From NCBI GenBank assembly GCA_036872755.1, contig JAVHNS010000006.1:1240001-1304000 (forward strand): a stretch of DNA of 64,000 nucleotides. Direction: 5' to 3'. This document shows, piece by piece, positions 39,301 through 49,890 of this stretch. The number at the start of each line of letters is the position of its first letter. Position 1 is the first letter of the stretch. The stretch comes from Orbilia blumenaviensis (lineage: Eukaryota; Ascomycota; Orbiliomycetes; Orbiliales; Orbiliaceae). A program made the position numbers and the translations under genes. The notes below the pieces were generated by a model, which was given only the letters and a program-made list of their open reading frames with translations, ran no database searches and was not told the origin of the DNA.

Positions 39301-39683
39301 CATCAACCGCTGCTACTACTACGAGCAAAACAAGTTCTACAAGCGCAAAAACTTTATCAAGCTCTAGTAGTGGTTTGCTCGGGGCTAGTTCTACAGCTTC
39401 GTCAGCGGCCCCTACCTCGACTACTACTAGCGATTCGGATGTGTCTCGGTTCCTCAACTCTCTTTGCAGTGACAGCACGACAGCGTCAAGCGTTGGGAAC
39501 CTCTGTACACTTTGGAACGCATTCAAACAAACCGGGAAAATCCAGAAGAGACTGGTCCTCCCAGAAGGCACACCCCAGTATGAATGGGATAACGAGGGGG
39601 GGCATCCCGAAGCAATTCCTCGGTGGCGTAAGAGGGATAGCCACCAGGCTCATGGAAGACATAGCAAGCGTCACACACCGTAA
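36361..39683 (+). CDS. Agd3-like (CE18) exopolysaccharide deacetylase
   Basis: An eight-exon model: 36361-36875, 36943-37277, 37378-38051, 38117-38214, 38305-38452, 38516-38662, 38731-38996, 39050-39683; 938 residues. All junctions keep phase and most have CTAAC/CTAACT branch sites. The start at 36361 gives a signal peptide (MYLNFISILRVLTACGVGA). Agd3 family blocks appear in order: LNGYGIPYDSIV; GVRLIHLG; NRYSSGREQM; the metal/catalytic VDD (residues 284-286); SHTFTHE (428-434, the His-x3-His motif); IPPAITGLHN; VVGDNTR; IIPRWANRIYYN; LYHDPFMFHQANLRVW; KHDD. Characterised Agd3 removes N-acetyl groups from galactosaminogalactan at the cell surface; the same chemistry is inferred here. After the family domain comes a Ser/Thr-rich stretch (about residues 745-850), then a tail with three dibasic KR sites. 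A GTAAGC at 39679 could be a further donor, altering only the last residues. None of the usual galactosaminogalactan cluster partners is nearby. Confidence 0.9.
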
Positions 39684-40154
39684 GCCTGTGAGCTAAAGTT
39701 TTAAAGCTACTAGAAATCGCAAGCCGCCTACTTAATACTATACGTATACTACATAGTACCATAGTATACAACGCTTCGGTAGCAAGGTGACCACAGATAG
39801 CCATGTCGTCGCTGGTTGTTGACAATATATAGTAACTGGAGTTTATTTTAATTGATTTCTGATAGTCCTGGACATGCAAAAATCTGAAATACATACTCGG
39901 CGATTCAATCTTTGTTGTAAATACTTAGTTGTTTGAAAGGTGATGGGTTTAATTTGCAAAATCGCTTTTATATGGTTGATTCTACAGATCTGTTGCATCC
40001 TGGGCTCTGCCTATCGGGGATTTTCACAGTATCATAATTAATTAGGAGACTGTAAATTTATCTAGAGGGCTCCCGATCATTCAAGGGTCTAAAAGCCGAC
40101 CCAATTATAGTCTAACATGAAACTTCTTTTCCTAAAAAAAAGGACTAAAAAAAA
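39684..40154. other. short intergenic between convergent genes
   Basis: The 470 nt between the stop codons of the convergent deacetylase and kinase genes are AT-rich and presumably hold both 3' UTRs. No other feature is visible. Confidence 0.6.
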
Positions 40155-41300
40155 CTACATGCTGAGCACTTGGAAGCCCCAATCTTGAGATCCCACTTTT
40201 TCACCAAATGCCTCCCACATAAGCTGTGACGCTTTGTCTTTGACTGCTTTGAACTTCTCTCCCTCACCGTACGCTGCGAATCCTATTTCACCCCAAACTA
40301 CAACATGCGCGCCAGCAGCCAGCATCACTTCTTTTAACATGTTTTCTGGTAGCTTCCCAACTTGTGATTTGTAAGTTGAGCAGAGGCCTTCGGATAGGCT
40401 CCTTGCGGCAGATTTCGCTTCTAGGTTTCGACTAAATTCTCCGGCCTCCCAGACTTCTGCCAACATTTGCGAAATTTCGGTAGCTGCATCTGCAGGACGA
40501 ATCATCTCCCAGTCGACTATATAAAGTGATTCTAGTTCCCCAGCATCGGTCAAATTGACTAGAACATTTCCTGTCCAGAAGTCTCCCATGATGACGATTT
40601 CATTAGTATTGAGAGCCTTTGCCTTTTCCTGTGCACAATAACTTGTAATTTTCTGCTTAAGATCATTTGAGAGTTCTGGATATGCCTTTGACAAGGAGTC
40701 TTCGAGTCTCCCGTAGGTTCTCCAGCTTGCAATAACTCTAGAATCTCTGTTCTCGTATTTTTCTAATACCTTTAGATCGGAACCCCATATATGTAGCTGA
40801 GACAAGTATTTTCCAAGCTCCTCTCCGATCTTTGAGAATACCTCCACTGGTGGTAGTTTATCGCTCAGAAGCAACTCCTTCAAGTTTTTACTGCGAGGGC
40901 CAGCGTCCTCGATGAACATGACACGGTTGACTTCATCTACCCAATACACCTTTGGAGGTCTGACAACCCCCGTATTAGGCACATCACGCAATGCGTTCGT
41001 TTCAAATGGCCAAAGATCCCAAACAACCTCTTGGTTGTTTATGTTGAAAACGTAAGGAGTGGAGTGTTTGAGGATTACTGTTCCCGTTGAGGTGGGATCA
41101 TGACCACTCGAGTTAGCGTTAGAGATTGTAGGCGTATTGAGGACAAGGCGGTGGACTCCGTTCCCGAGTCCGTGTGAGATTTTGATAATTGATAGTGGGG
41201 TTCGAAAAAATTCAGGAAACGAAGAATCGCTGATCGAGGTTAAGTATGCTTTGACCTGGTCCTCTGACTGCAACAATTCGAGTTTAGTTGTGCTTGCCAT
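40155..41300 (-). CDS. APH/choline-kinase-like phosphotransferase
   Basis: A single-exon protein of 381 residues with no signal peptide, so probably cytosolic. It has the aminoglycoside-phosphotransferase/protein-kinase-like fold: an ATP-site Lys in TVILKHS (Lys 78), the catalytic-loop motif MGDFWTGNVLVN (Asp 240, Asn 245) and the metal-binding Asp in YIVDWE (Asp 263). The length fits 5-methylthioribose-kinase-like and fungal APH proteins. The usual His before Gly-Asp in the catalytic loop is Met here, a change from the common HGD form. The family phosphorylates hydroxyl groups of small molecules, and the name does not imply antibiotic resistance. The gene is tail to tail with the deacetylase and on the same strand as the flavin oxidase beyond it. 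Its substrate is unknown. Confidence 0.85.
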   Translation of the reverse strand: MASTTKLELLQSEDQVKAYLTSISDSSFPEFFRTPLSIIKISHGLGNGVHRLVLNTPTISNANSSGHDPTSTGTVILKHSTPYVFNINNQEVVWDLWPFETNALRDVPNTGVVRPPKVYWVDEVNRVMFIEDAGPRSKNLKELLLSDKLPPVEVFSKIGEELGKYLSQLHIWGSDLKVLEKYENRDSRVIASWRTYGRLEDSLSKAYPELSNDLKQKITSYCAQEKAKALNTNEIVIMGDFWTGNVLVNLTDAGELESLYIVDWEMIRPADAATEISQMLAEVWEAGEFSRNLEAKSAARSLSEGLCSTYKSQVGKLPENMLKEVMLAAGAHVVVWGEIGFAAYGEGEKFKAVKDKASQLMWEAFGEKVGSQDWGFQVLSM

Positions 41301-42249
41301 GATTGGTGTTGCAACGTTGGCTCAGGCGGGGTTCCAGTGTCAGTTGCGGGGATCCCGTACAGTGTGGGGGCCAAACACAACTGGTACAAGGCAGGCGGAC
41401 TCAGTTGTGTCGATGTGTCGTGTCGTTGCAGAATTAATTCGAATTTGATGATTGTTTTACAGCCGATTGATGTTGATCTACCGATAAAGAATAGGTATCG
41501 GTTGGCAGCCGAGGCGAAATATATCTTTGAAGGCCAAAAGATTTCTAGGTATACGTACTATTTAGTAGTGAAGCGTGTGGTATTGAAATTGGGCGCTGTG
41601 TGCATATTCATACGGCGCCTCAAATACCAGTAACCGACCGTGCGCGTACAGTGCAGCGGTATGATTCATAGTGATACACTAAGTGCTCAACTTTATAAAT
41701 TTAGTCTATAACAGTACTACAATATTTACATGTAACATGGTTGGGTAAGTGGTTTCACATAGAAAATGAATGCGGCCGGAGATCCCTGAGGCAACTGTTA
41801 GGCTAGTGCTCTATAGCTATATAGAGCTCTATAGTTAACAGAAATGCAGATCTATCGACATCGATTCCAGGGAGCGAGTGCCGTCTCGCACCAAGTGTGC
41901 GGGGGGGGATGGTCTCGTAGGCCGGGGCTGTTTTTTTGAAGCACACCGGATTCCAGATACAGAATGCATCATTCGCGAGGATTAATAACTGAGATGCTGT
42001 GTTGTGGATGTCCGAGGCACAAACCACAGGTTTACGGGCAGATGCGCGGTCAAAAACATGATCATGACCTGGTTTATCAGGCAAATATTACATTAATATG
42101 ACTATGGCTCGAACTCAAGGTATATACAGATACATAAGCAATTCAACCGGCACTCTGCCGAAAAATCCTGGAAGGCATAACCTATCCGTGATATCGATTC
42201 GTTAAGCTAGCTGTGCAGCAAACTCGACTTTGCATTGATGCCACATAAA
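41301..42249. other. intergenic, no gene seen
   Basis: Holds the kinase promoter (from 41301 upward) and the 3' UTR of the flavin oxidase. Only short frames without motifs are present. Confidence 0.6.
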
Positions 42250-44156
42250 TCAACAAGACGACATTCCTGGGATCTTGAACCCGCCAGGAACACGACATTG
42301 GAAGATTTTGCAAGGATCGTAAAAGTTGCTAGCAGCTTTGAGTCTATTAACGGAGGCTGTGCCGTAGCTACCGATTGGATTGTCCTGTTTGCGGGCGTAA
42401 TTGAGATAGAAATACGGGTGGTACAAATTCCTCGCCTTTGCAAGAGCGATAGATTTGGCCAAGACCTCGTCGAGTGATGCGATGATAGCAGCGTCATCTG
42501 CAGCACTACCCCATTGGTGGGTTAAGTTGATAATCGCCATCGTCTTGGTGTTTCCTTCAAGACCCAACGAGTTTCCACCGCGGGCAGTACCGGCGGCAAC
42601 CGCCTTGGTGGTGATGGGCTGGAAGGCGATAGTACCCATGAAGCCGGCTTTGCTACCGTGTTTTGGGATCATAGTTTCGTTCCAGAGTTGAAATAGGTCT
42701 TTGTAAAGTTGGTTGTCGGCATATACGGAGAAGTCTCGCATATCCTGTCTTAGGCCGTTCATATCGCCCGCGCCAAGCTCAATGGCTTGTGTTCCATAAG
42801 GCCTAACCTGAAGAGTGGAGGTGTTTTTGGTGGTAGGATTCAGGTCGACTATTTCTTGCAGAGCTGGGCCTGGGCCCGGGTTTACCTCCGAACCTGAAAT
42901 GTTCCTGAAGGCAGTGAAGGCACCCATATGCATACCTCCTACGCCAGGGATAGAGACATATACGAATGCGGAAATCAAATGGGTCTGGGTATCTGCAAGA
43001 GCACCAACAGTATGGTACTTATAGACAGCGTCGAACATCTTTGGGTAGTCCCTGGTGTCGGAAAAGTAAAGCTGACCGCTATAGACACCTCTGGGACAGG
43101 GCCAAGTGTAAAGGTCAACTCGTGTTACGATCCCGAAATTTGAACTTCCTCCTTTGAGAGCCCGGAAAAGGTCTGCGTTTGCATTCGCATTCGCATTAAC
43201 GACCCATCCATTAGCTAGTACAACTTGGAAGTTCTTAACTTGGTCGGCGACAAATCTTAGAAAATGTTAGCGGGTGTTGGACCACAGCAGAGCTAGAACT
43301 GGATCGTTGATAGACTTACCCAAGTTGATTTGTTAAATAACTGACACCTCTGTTTAATAAAACCAAAAGCATGTTAGACGCCATCCAAAGACCTATCTTG
43401 AATACGGACATATGGCGTGAAAACTTACCCTCCAAGAACTAATCCAGGGACACCAACTGTAGACATACGGCCACCGAGAGCCATGAGCTTGTTCTGATCG
43501 AGGACCGTAAAGACATTGCCCCAGCGTTCGCCAGTGGAAACTTCAGCATAACCAGGTTTAACCTTAACGCCAGTGAGGCCGGAGAGAATAATCAAAACAC
43601 CATCCTCAGTGTTCGCCCACCCCTTGATTGCGCTGTGCCCTCCACCGACAACATTGAAGTCAGCCTGTGAAAGCGTGATAAGTTTCATAGCACAAGAGAT
43701 ATCATCGACACTTGTAGGTCGGAAAACGCATGTGGGAGCCATATAGGTGGTCGCGGACCAAAAGGAAGGGTTGTTCCATTGGTTATAGTTGGAGCTTCCA
43801 GTAGTGGCAGTCTTGCTTGGGAATAATATTTTCAACGAAAGGCACGCAATAGCCCCAAAGATTCCTCGGCCGTACGTTCTTTTGCGAAGCTCTTGCAACT
43901 TTTGAAGGTCGCGAGCGGAAATCGTAGTTCCAGGAGCGCCATAGTTGTCATCAGGGAGGTTGTCCGTAACAGTACCATTGACACCCAGCTCATTCTCAGC
44001 TGCCGCTAGAAGTGCTGTCATGTTAATGCCCGCATATCCAAGGCCCACAGGTCCGTCGATAGCAGGGTCTGTTAGGGTAGCGCTGTCAGCAACAACACCA
44101 AGGATGTTTGACAGGCCATACAACAACCCAAGAGCAACAGTCGAGAGGCGGACCAT
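42250..44156 (-). CDS. secreted BBE-type FAD-linked oxidoreductase
   Basis: A three-exon model (high to low): 44156-43429, 43349-43320, 43255-42250; 587 residues. The middle exon is only 30 nt; it completes LVLGGGVSYLTNQLG, the expected block after the FAD-binding core. The start at 44156 is preferred to one six codons upstream because it gives a signal peptide (MVRLSTVALGLLYGLSNILG). The PCMH-type FAD domain shows the PTCVFRPTSVDDI and NVVGGGHSAIKGW motifs; His 174 in GGGHS is the usual site of covalent flavin attachment. The C-terminal berberine-bridge-like domain ends with YFYLNYA...NFYDPCKIFQ. Relatives oxidise sugars, alcohols or metabolite intermediates with O2; the substrate cannot be read. 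An Asn-Ala repeat (NANANANA) sits in the loop after LANGWVV. Both introns have good donors (GTAAGTT, GTAAGTC). Confidence 0.9.
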
Positions 44157-47100
44157 TTTGATCTGAGTTATCAATGAAGAAAGGATGGGAGAAATGAAAG
44201 TAAAGGAGTGGGATGTAAAGAACTGTTGGCGGAATACGACCTTAGGACGGGAACAAGGTCAAGGCAGGACAATTAAAGAAAGACTAGTTCTGAGTATCAG
44301 AATTCCAAAGCAGGAAGGAAGGATTCCTTGAGGGAAAAAAAAAGGCAGCTTTGGTCAGTTGGATGTAACTACTTGTAATTGCAGTGCTACCAAGCCTTCT
44401 CGCGTGGCCTCCAGGATGCTGAGATAGGGGTGCATCAAATGGGTGCAGGAGGGCCCTTTTATCAATGGCCAAAATCTGACGGGTTACTGATCGGATACAC
44501 AAGAGTCCGAAATATCGATGGGGAAAGTTCGATTTTGTTCACTCCTCCCTCGCTCAATCGAGATAGTTTCGTAATATTTAACTTGAATTGGACGCATCTA
44601 TAAAAATGCTAATGCAGGTACTCCGTGAAGGATGCACATGGAGATTAGTCTTATGGAACACACACAAATACCACACCCTGTGTAATTGTGGCGACCCAAG
44701 TGTTTTACACTTTTATCGTGGGGCTAGGTGGGTACAAGAAACGTCTAGATTGCGAGTGGAGTAGACGAGGGTCCAGAAACCTGGGGCGTCAACGTTAAAC
44801 CTCTGCGTAGGTTCCAGGAACGGGTCTATTGCCAACTTTAGCTACATACAATAAGTCCTTGTCGGTACGGTGCTACTACTACGGCGCATGCATGTGCCCA
44901 CATTAAATTCGTCGTAGACTAAGTAGTGAGGAAGAGTTCTCCAATCCTGCATTTGCCTTTGACTCTGCATGCACCGAAAACTTTCATAGCTTTTATGTTT
45001 CTTTCTAGTTCATTTTCCGGATTCTTATAGCTCAAAATCAATCTTGTGCCCCTTCTGTAGCGGGCGGCGCAGCCCAGCCTGAATTGCCGCGAATGGTGGG
45101 AGGCGCTACGCGAACGGTAGAAATCATAGCCCCTGCATCCATCATTTCCGAAATCGAAATGGCTCCAACAAGCCCAACACTCACGGGCTGTCATGCATAC
45201 CATCGAATTTTAAAAGGCTGCATCGGATGGTGACTGGTTGATTCGAAGTTGATATTATATCGCTCTAGCGATCTAACACACCGCGGACGTATAATCGGGC
45301 ATTTGAATTGCGGAACCTCTGAAGATTTTTTTCTTCCTGTGGATGAAATACGAGGGTGCTCAAAGAATAAAAAAACCTTCGGGCACACCCGATCCGATGC
45401 GAACACCATCAAGAAAAGGAAGCCAGCATTATAATTACCCTGATGATATATGTATAAGCAAAGTTTCGGGGTTGGATTTGTCACACGAAAGTCAAAACGC
45501 AGTTTTTAGCTGGCACCATTAAGGTGCCCACATTCGCTGACTGAGATAACCGATTTCGAGCTGTATTGTTCCATGGAGCTGGCACACCAAGAAATCCAGC
45601 CCAGACATACCCCTCATGTTAGAATACTGCAACTAATTGTTTTTTATTGGGAATACTTTAGTCTTTTGCCCCCTAAAACTTTTTAGTTTCCATAATGTCG
45701 AGGGGACTTGTAGGAAAAAGTCCAGTACATACATGTACCATTAATCGGTCTCTTAGTCGGTTCAAAGTAAAATCGAGGCATAGAGCCGGGTTTACCGTGT
45801 TCCCAAGGGTATCCCTGACAATTCAACATCGTACCTTCCTTCTAGTCGCGAGTTGAACCTCGTAAAACCCCCCCAAATAGAGCAAAGTACTATATGTGGA
45901 GTACCTCCTTCAGCCAATCGAGACCGCCGGGAGGCGGTGATCAAGCCCCCAAACACGTACCCACCCGATACACGTATCGATAAGTAACTCTGTACTGTTT
46001 CTGATCGATCTCTGATCGAGCGACGATTTACAGCATCCCTTATTATTCGATTCTATCGGTGGTGCATGTACATGTACATGCATATGTACATGAATCGATG
46101 AAGATATCGGGATTCCAATATCTCGAGGCTTAATCCCAACGCGGTTCTCGCTGTCAACACATATTCCACTTCCAACGTGTGGTAGATACATAGATAGATA
46201 GTATGCATTATGAATGTAAGGACACTTCATAATTCAATTGAATTCAAATGCTCCTTCATATTTCCAGGTTGGTTGGAAAGCTCTAGTTTAGGGAGCAAAT
46301 TTTCAATTTCAAGACCTGGCTGACCCCCAAGAAAACCCCCTTTTGCGGGGAGAGAGTAAAATGCTTATGTTATCCTTCAGTTCACGGATGTCCGGACATA
46401 TGTACATGACCCAGTCTGCGTGCTTTTTTAATCTACCACAACTCGCTGGCCTGGAGCCAGCGACATGACCGTTGGCAATAGATTGCTAAATCTTAGCTAC
46501 ATATGCAACATCTTCAAAAAAGAATTTCTACTTGGTTGAAAAAGTTCTCAGGATGTCGACATCGGCAAGCGATGATCACAACTCGGCCGCAGTGGCTACC
46601 AACATTGACGGACGATGCGACTGCAAGCATCTGGCCTGTTGTACGTTGCATGTTGGACGAGCAGGGAGCTTTCGGCCGGTGCAAGGAGAGGCATCCCGCC
46701 GGCCTAAAATGTTTCATGCGCATGCGCATGCCGAAAAGTTGTATTCGCCAAGAGCCTCACGGAAAGGCGACGAGACGACCTCGGTGTCAACGCACAACCC
46801 GCGACTTTCAATATCGATATCGTTGGATTCGTGGAATATTCCCTCTGTGTAAATATGCACGGACGAAATTGAGTATTTTATTGATTTGGAAGTGCCTTCA
46901 TATCTCCTTGGCAAGATTCAGCCCCGTTTACTAATATATTACTCTTTCAAAGTCCCAAGTGTTGAGGCTTCCTTGAAACCGTGGATATAAGCCTTGAGCC
47001 AGCTCTTAGCTGTCGAAGCCTGAGAAGGGTATAGTACAGTCTGCTGGTATACTAGTTGGGTTATCTGCATGCATACAGCCACTATCGGTCTGGCTCGCCC

Positions 47101-47713
47101 TGGACATGATCCCAGCTGGCTCCAGGAATTTAGAGGTTCCGTGCGGACGAAGTTTTTTTTTTTTTTTCCCTTTGAAAGAAGTAATTATTACTAGGCATTC
47201 CCAATTTCGGACTTGCAGTTCTTTGCCTTCGTCGGGGCATGGACACACCAACGGTTGTCGAAAGCTAGACCACTGGCTTTTGGCTTTGGTCCGTTGACCG
47301 TAGGGCTCTTGGTAGGACCCTTTCTAAGGAAACAATCCAAGTCTCAACATTGAACCACAGAGGTCCCCAAACCTACATTGAGTTCGGAACTTACCGTTCA
47401 GACCCAGGCCTGGGGGTTTCAAGAAGAGCTTACACAAGTGCTTTGTCAACGGGATATCAAGCGAACTCCACTACCGATCGGGCGTCAGAAAGCCTTATAA
47501 TCTGGACGTTGTCTCGGGTCGTTGCATCCATTCTTGTGGTTATTCCCCGAAGCTTGCAGGATTTTCAAGTTAAAAACATATGTGGAGGACAGCTTCAAGT
47601 AGCTAAAGATCTACGGTCTTCAATATTTTATAAAGCACTCCAATCCCCAAACGATCAGCAGAGACGACATTGCTCCACATATCCACCTGTCAAAGGACGA
47701 CCGGACATTCAAG
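44157..47713. other. 3.6-kb divergent intergenic region
   Basis: Lies between the divergently transcribed oxidase and 7TM genes, so it holds both promoters. It also contains a 20-bp perfect palindrome (46063-46082) and a T15 run (47153-47167). An open frame with ATG at 46553 (MSTSASDDHNSAAVATN...) looks gene-like for about 30 residues but then degrades into low-quality sequence; I do not call it. Confidence 0.5.
46063..46082. repeat. 20-bp perfect palindrome of CATGTA units
   Basis: TGCATGTACATGTACATGCA is its own reverse complement and is followed by a partial further copy up to 46092. It may be a simple-sequence accident or a protein-binding site in the divergent promoter region. Confidence 0.9.
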
Positions 47714-49092
47714 ATGGGTTTTGGTGCAGCATCCCCACCGTTGCCGATCGATAACTACTACGTACGTATCTCGTACTGCCCTCCACACATCAGAATATAT
47801 TTTCGCAAAGTTGTAATTCTAACACTCTCTTCAAGATAATATATTGGGTCCCGACATCCATTGCCCTCCTATTCTTCTTTGTCCGCCTTGGGGTAAAGCT
47901 TACCAAGAACAATGGCTTGCAAATTGACGATATATTCGTCTCATTTGCTGCCGCTGCTGTCTTGACAGACGCAATCTTACACACCTTGATGACTCCGACA
48001 TCACATAGTATGTTTTGACCTTATTTTATTCTGCTCACGGTTGCCATTTGCCCCTCAAAGATTGATATTAATTATTCTATAGATTTGGGTTTGATCATGC
48101 TCGGACTTGCACAGCCTGGCGCAACGTTTTTGGAAGATGTACAGCAATACCTTAAACTACAGTTTGCTGCTATCACGCTCTTCTGGAATATTCTCTGGGC
48201 TGTGAAGTTTTCGTTGTTGATTTTTATCTGGAGATTGACGGACGGCCTTCCGACAATGCGCAAGTGGTGGTGGGGCGTTACTATCTTCAACATTGTCATG
48301 TGGATGAGTGCAGTTATGTCCCAATACTTGAACTGCCGTCCTCTTAAGACCGCCTTTTTGATCGGCGAGGGAGCCTGCGAAACCCTACACCCTGGAACTT
48401 CGGCCAGAGCCCTTCTTTATGCTATGGCTGCAGATATCATTACCGACATCTCGATTATGGCACTCCCCCTGCGTCTACTATACGGCCTTAAGATCAACAG
48501 GAAGCAGAAATTCGGCTTAGTGCTTATCTTCTCATTGGGATTGCTTTGTGTCGTTTTTGCTGTCATCCGAGGAGTCGGATCAATCGTGGGTGACGCTATT
48601 ATGCCGATTTGGCTTGGTGTTTGGACTCAAAGGTACGAAGACTAGCAGACCTGATCTCCCGAAGGGTTGGGTTGATTCCCAAACAGTACAGTTACTAAAT
48701 ATCAGCTTTCTAGTGAATCTTGTGTCGCTCTTATCGTCGCCTGTCTTCCTACTCTTCGAACGCTTCTACTCAGCCGATCAGTTACTGGGGGATCTTCTGA
48801 TAACCCGAGTGGTGAATACCGTTACGGATCTAAGAAATACGGTAGCAATAGTTACGCTCGCAATTCGAGACTCGGAGGCTCGAATCATGTTAAGCTCGAT
48901 GACCTGTCTGAATCTTCTCACATCACTAGGATCGAAGCTGGTAGTGCCAAACAGACTCAAGTATCGAGTATGTACTACGAAAGGAACAACAGTAGCGAAG
49001 AAGCGCTCCGCGGGTCGGGGCCTGGGGTTGCCATCCACACCAACATTTCTGTCACCAGTGAGAGAGCTCAAGTGACCAAAGAGGCATTTTAG
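47714..49092 (+). CDS. Pth11/SAT4-type rhodopsin-domain 7TM protein
   Basis: A four-exon model: 47714-47761, 47836-48007, 48083-48632, 48714-49092; 382 residues. The joins give YY-IIYWVPTS, TSH-NLGLIM and WTQ-SESCVALIVACLP, all in phase, with a TTCTAACA branch in intron 1. Hydrophobic helices follow the family order: YWVPTSIALLFFFVRL, DIFVSFAAAAVLTDAIL, FAAITLFWNILWAVKF, WWWGVTIFNIVMWMSAV, MAADIITDISIMALPL, LVLIFSLGLLCVVFAV and ESCVALIVACLPTL. Conserved family points are the Cys pair in CRPLKTAF and GACETLHP, and D-x-x-x-D-I-S-I before helix 5. The cytosolic tail (about 110 residues) is Ser/Asn-rich. There is no N-terminal CFEM domain. These fungal plasma-membrane proteins are candidate surface sensors; most have no known ligand. 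Confidence 0.88.
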
Positions 49093-49858
49093 GGGGGCAC
49101 AGTAGGCTCTCCATTTTATTAGGTCACAGTGTTTGGAATATTTTTGTTTCTCGCGGTATCCTTCCCTTTTTGTATAAATACTACCCTTCGACGAAGTCTT
49201 CATTTCGAGCTTTTTAGCGAGGCGCAAGCGAGTCTGAGACCTGCCTGATACTTATTTTCGATTCTTAAATTTAATGATAAATTCCGAACAATTTAAATTA
49301 CACGTACACAAGACATACTGTAAAAGAGGGATCATGCTGGGTTGAATCTACTGTCTTAGTTATCTCGTTTTTAACTCATCAATAGATCACTTGAGTTGAG
49401 TATTTTGCAGTTTGTGTTTTTCTAAGCAGGTCTTTCTCGCCTAGCGAAGCTGAAAACCCGAAAAATCTTGCGGCGGGAAGTGTTGGTTTCAGCACGGGAA
49501 GGGCTTGCTTATTCAACTCTGCTGTCAAGGGTTGGAGCGAATTGGGATGAAAATTTCCGTCTCCTTTCCAATGCATCAGTTGGACTCCGTGTCCTTGTAT
49601 TCATGTGAAGCGGACGAAAAATACGATGCTGGTGGGGCCGACAAAAACAGCTCTCGTCAGTAATTTTCGCTGGTATAGCTACAGTTTAGATACGAAGGAT
49701 TTCGTGGATGTTAAACCTTATTTTCTCGTTACCATATCCGTCTACCGCCTTTTGTATCCACCTTATCTAAACGGACGTTGTGGACTTTTTTTTTTTTTCT
49801 TCGTCGCGCGTTTTTCAGCGGATACATTCCCTTCCTTTAACATATAAGTAGATTCAGC

Positions 49859-49890
49859 TGTACATACATACATACGTACATACATACATG
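49859..49890. repeat. (TACA)n tetranucleotide repeat
   Basis: About eight copies, interrupted once by TACG. No gene is adjacent. Confidence 0.85.

Noticed and set aside
46553..46852. Plus-strand frame beginning MSTSASDDHNSAAVATN
   Set aside because: The first residues look gene-like, but the composition quickly becomes random, there is no motif, and no splice continuation was found.
47350..47754. 134-codon plus-strand frame upstream of the 7TM gene
   Set aside because: It overlaps the true first exon in a different frame and has no motif or transmembrane segment.
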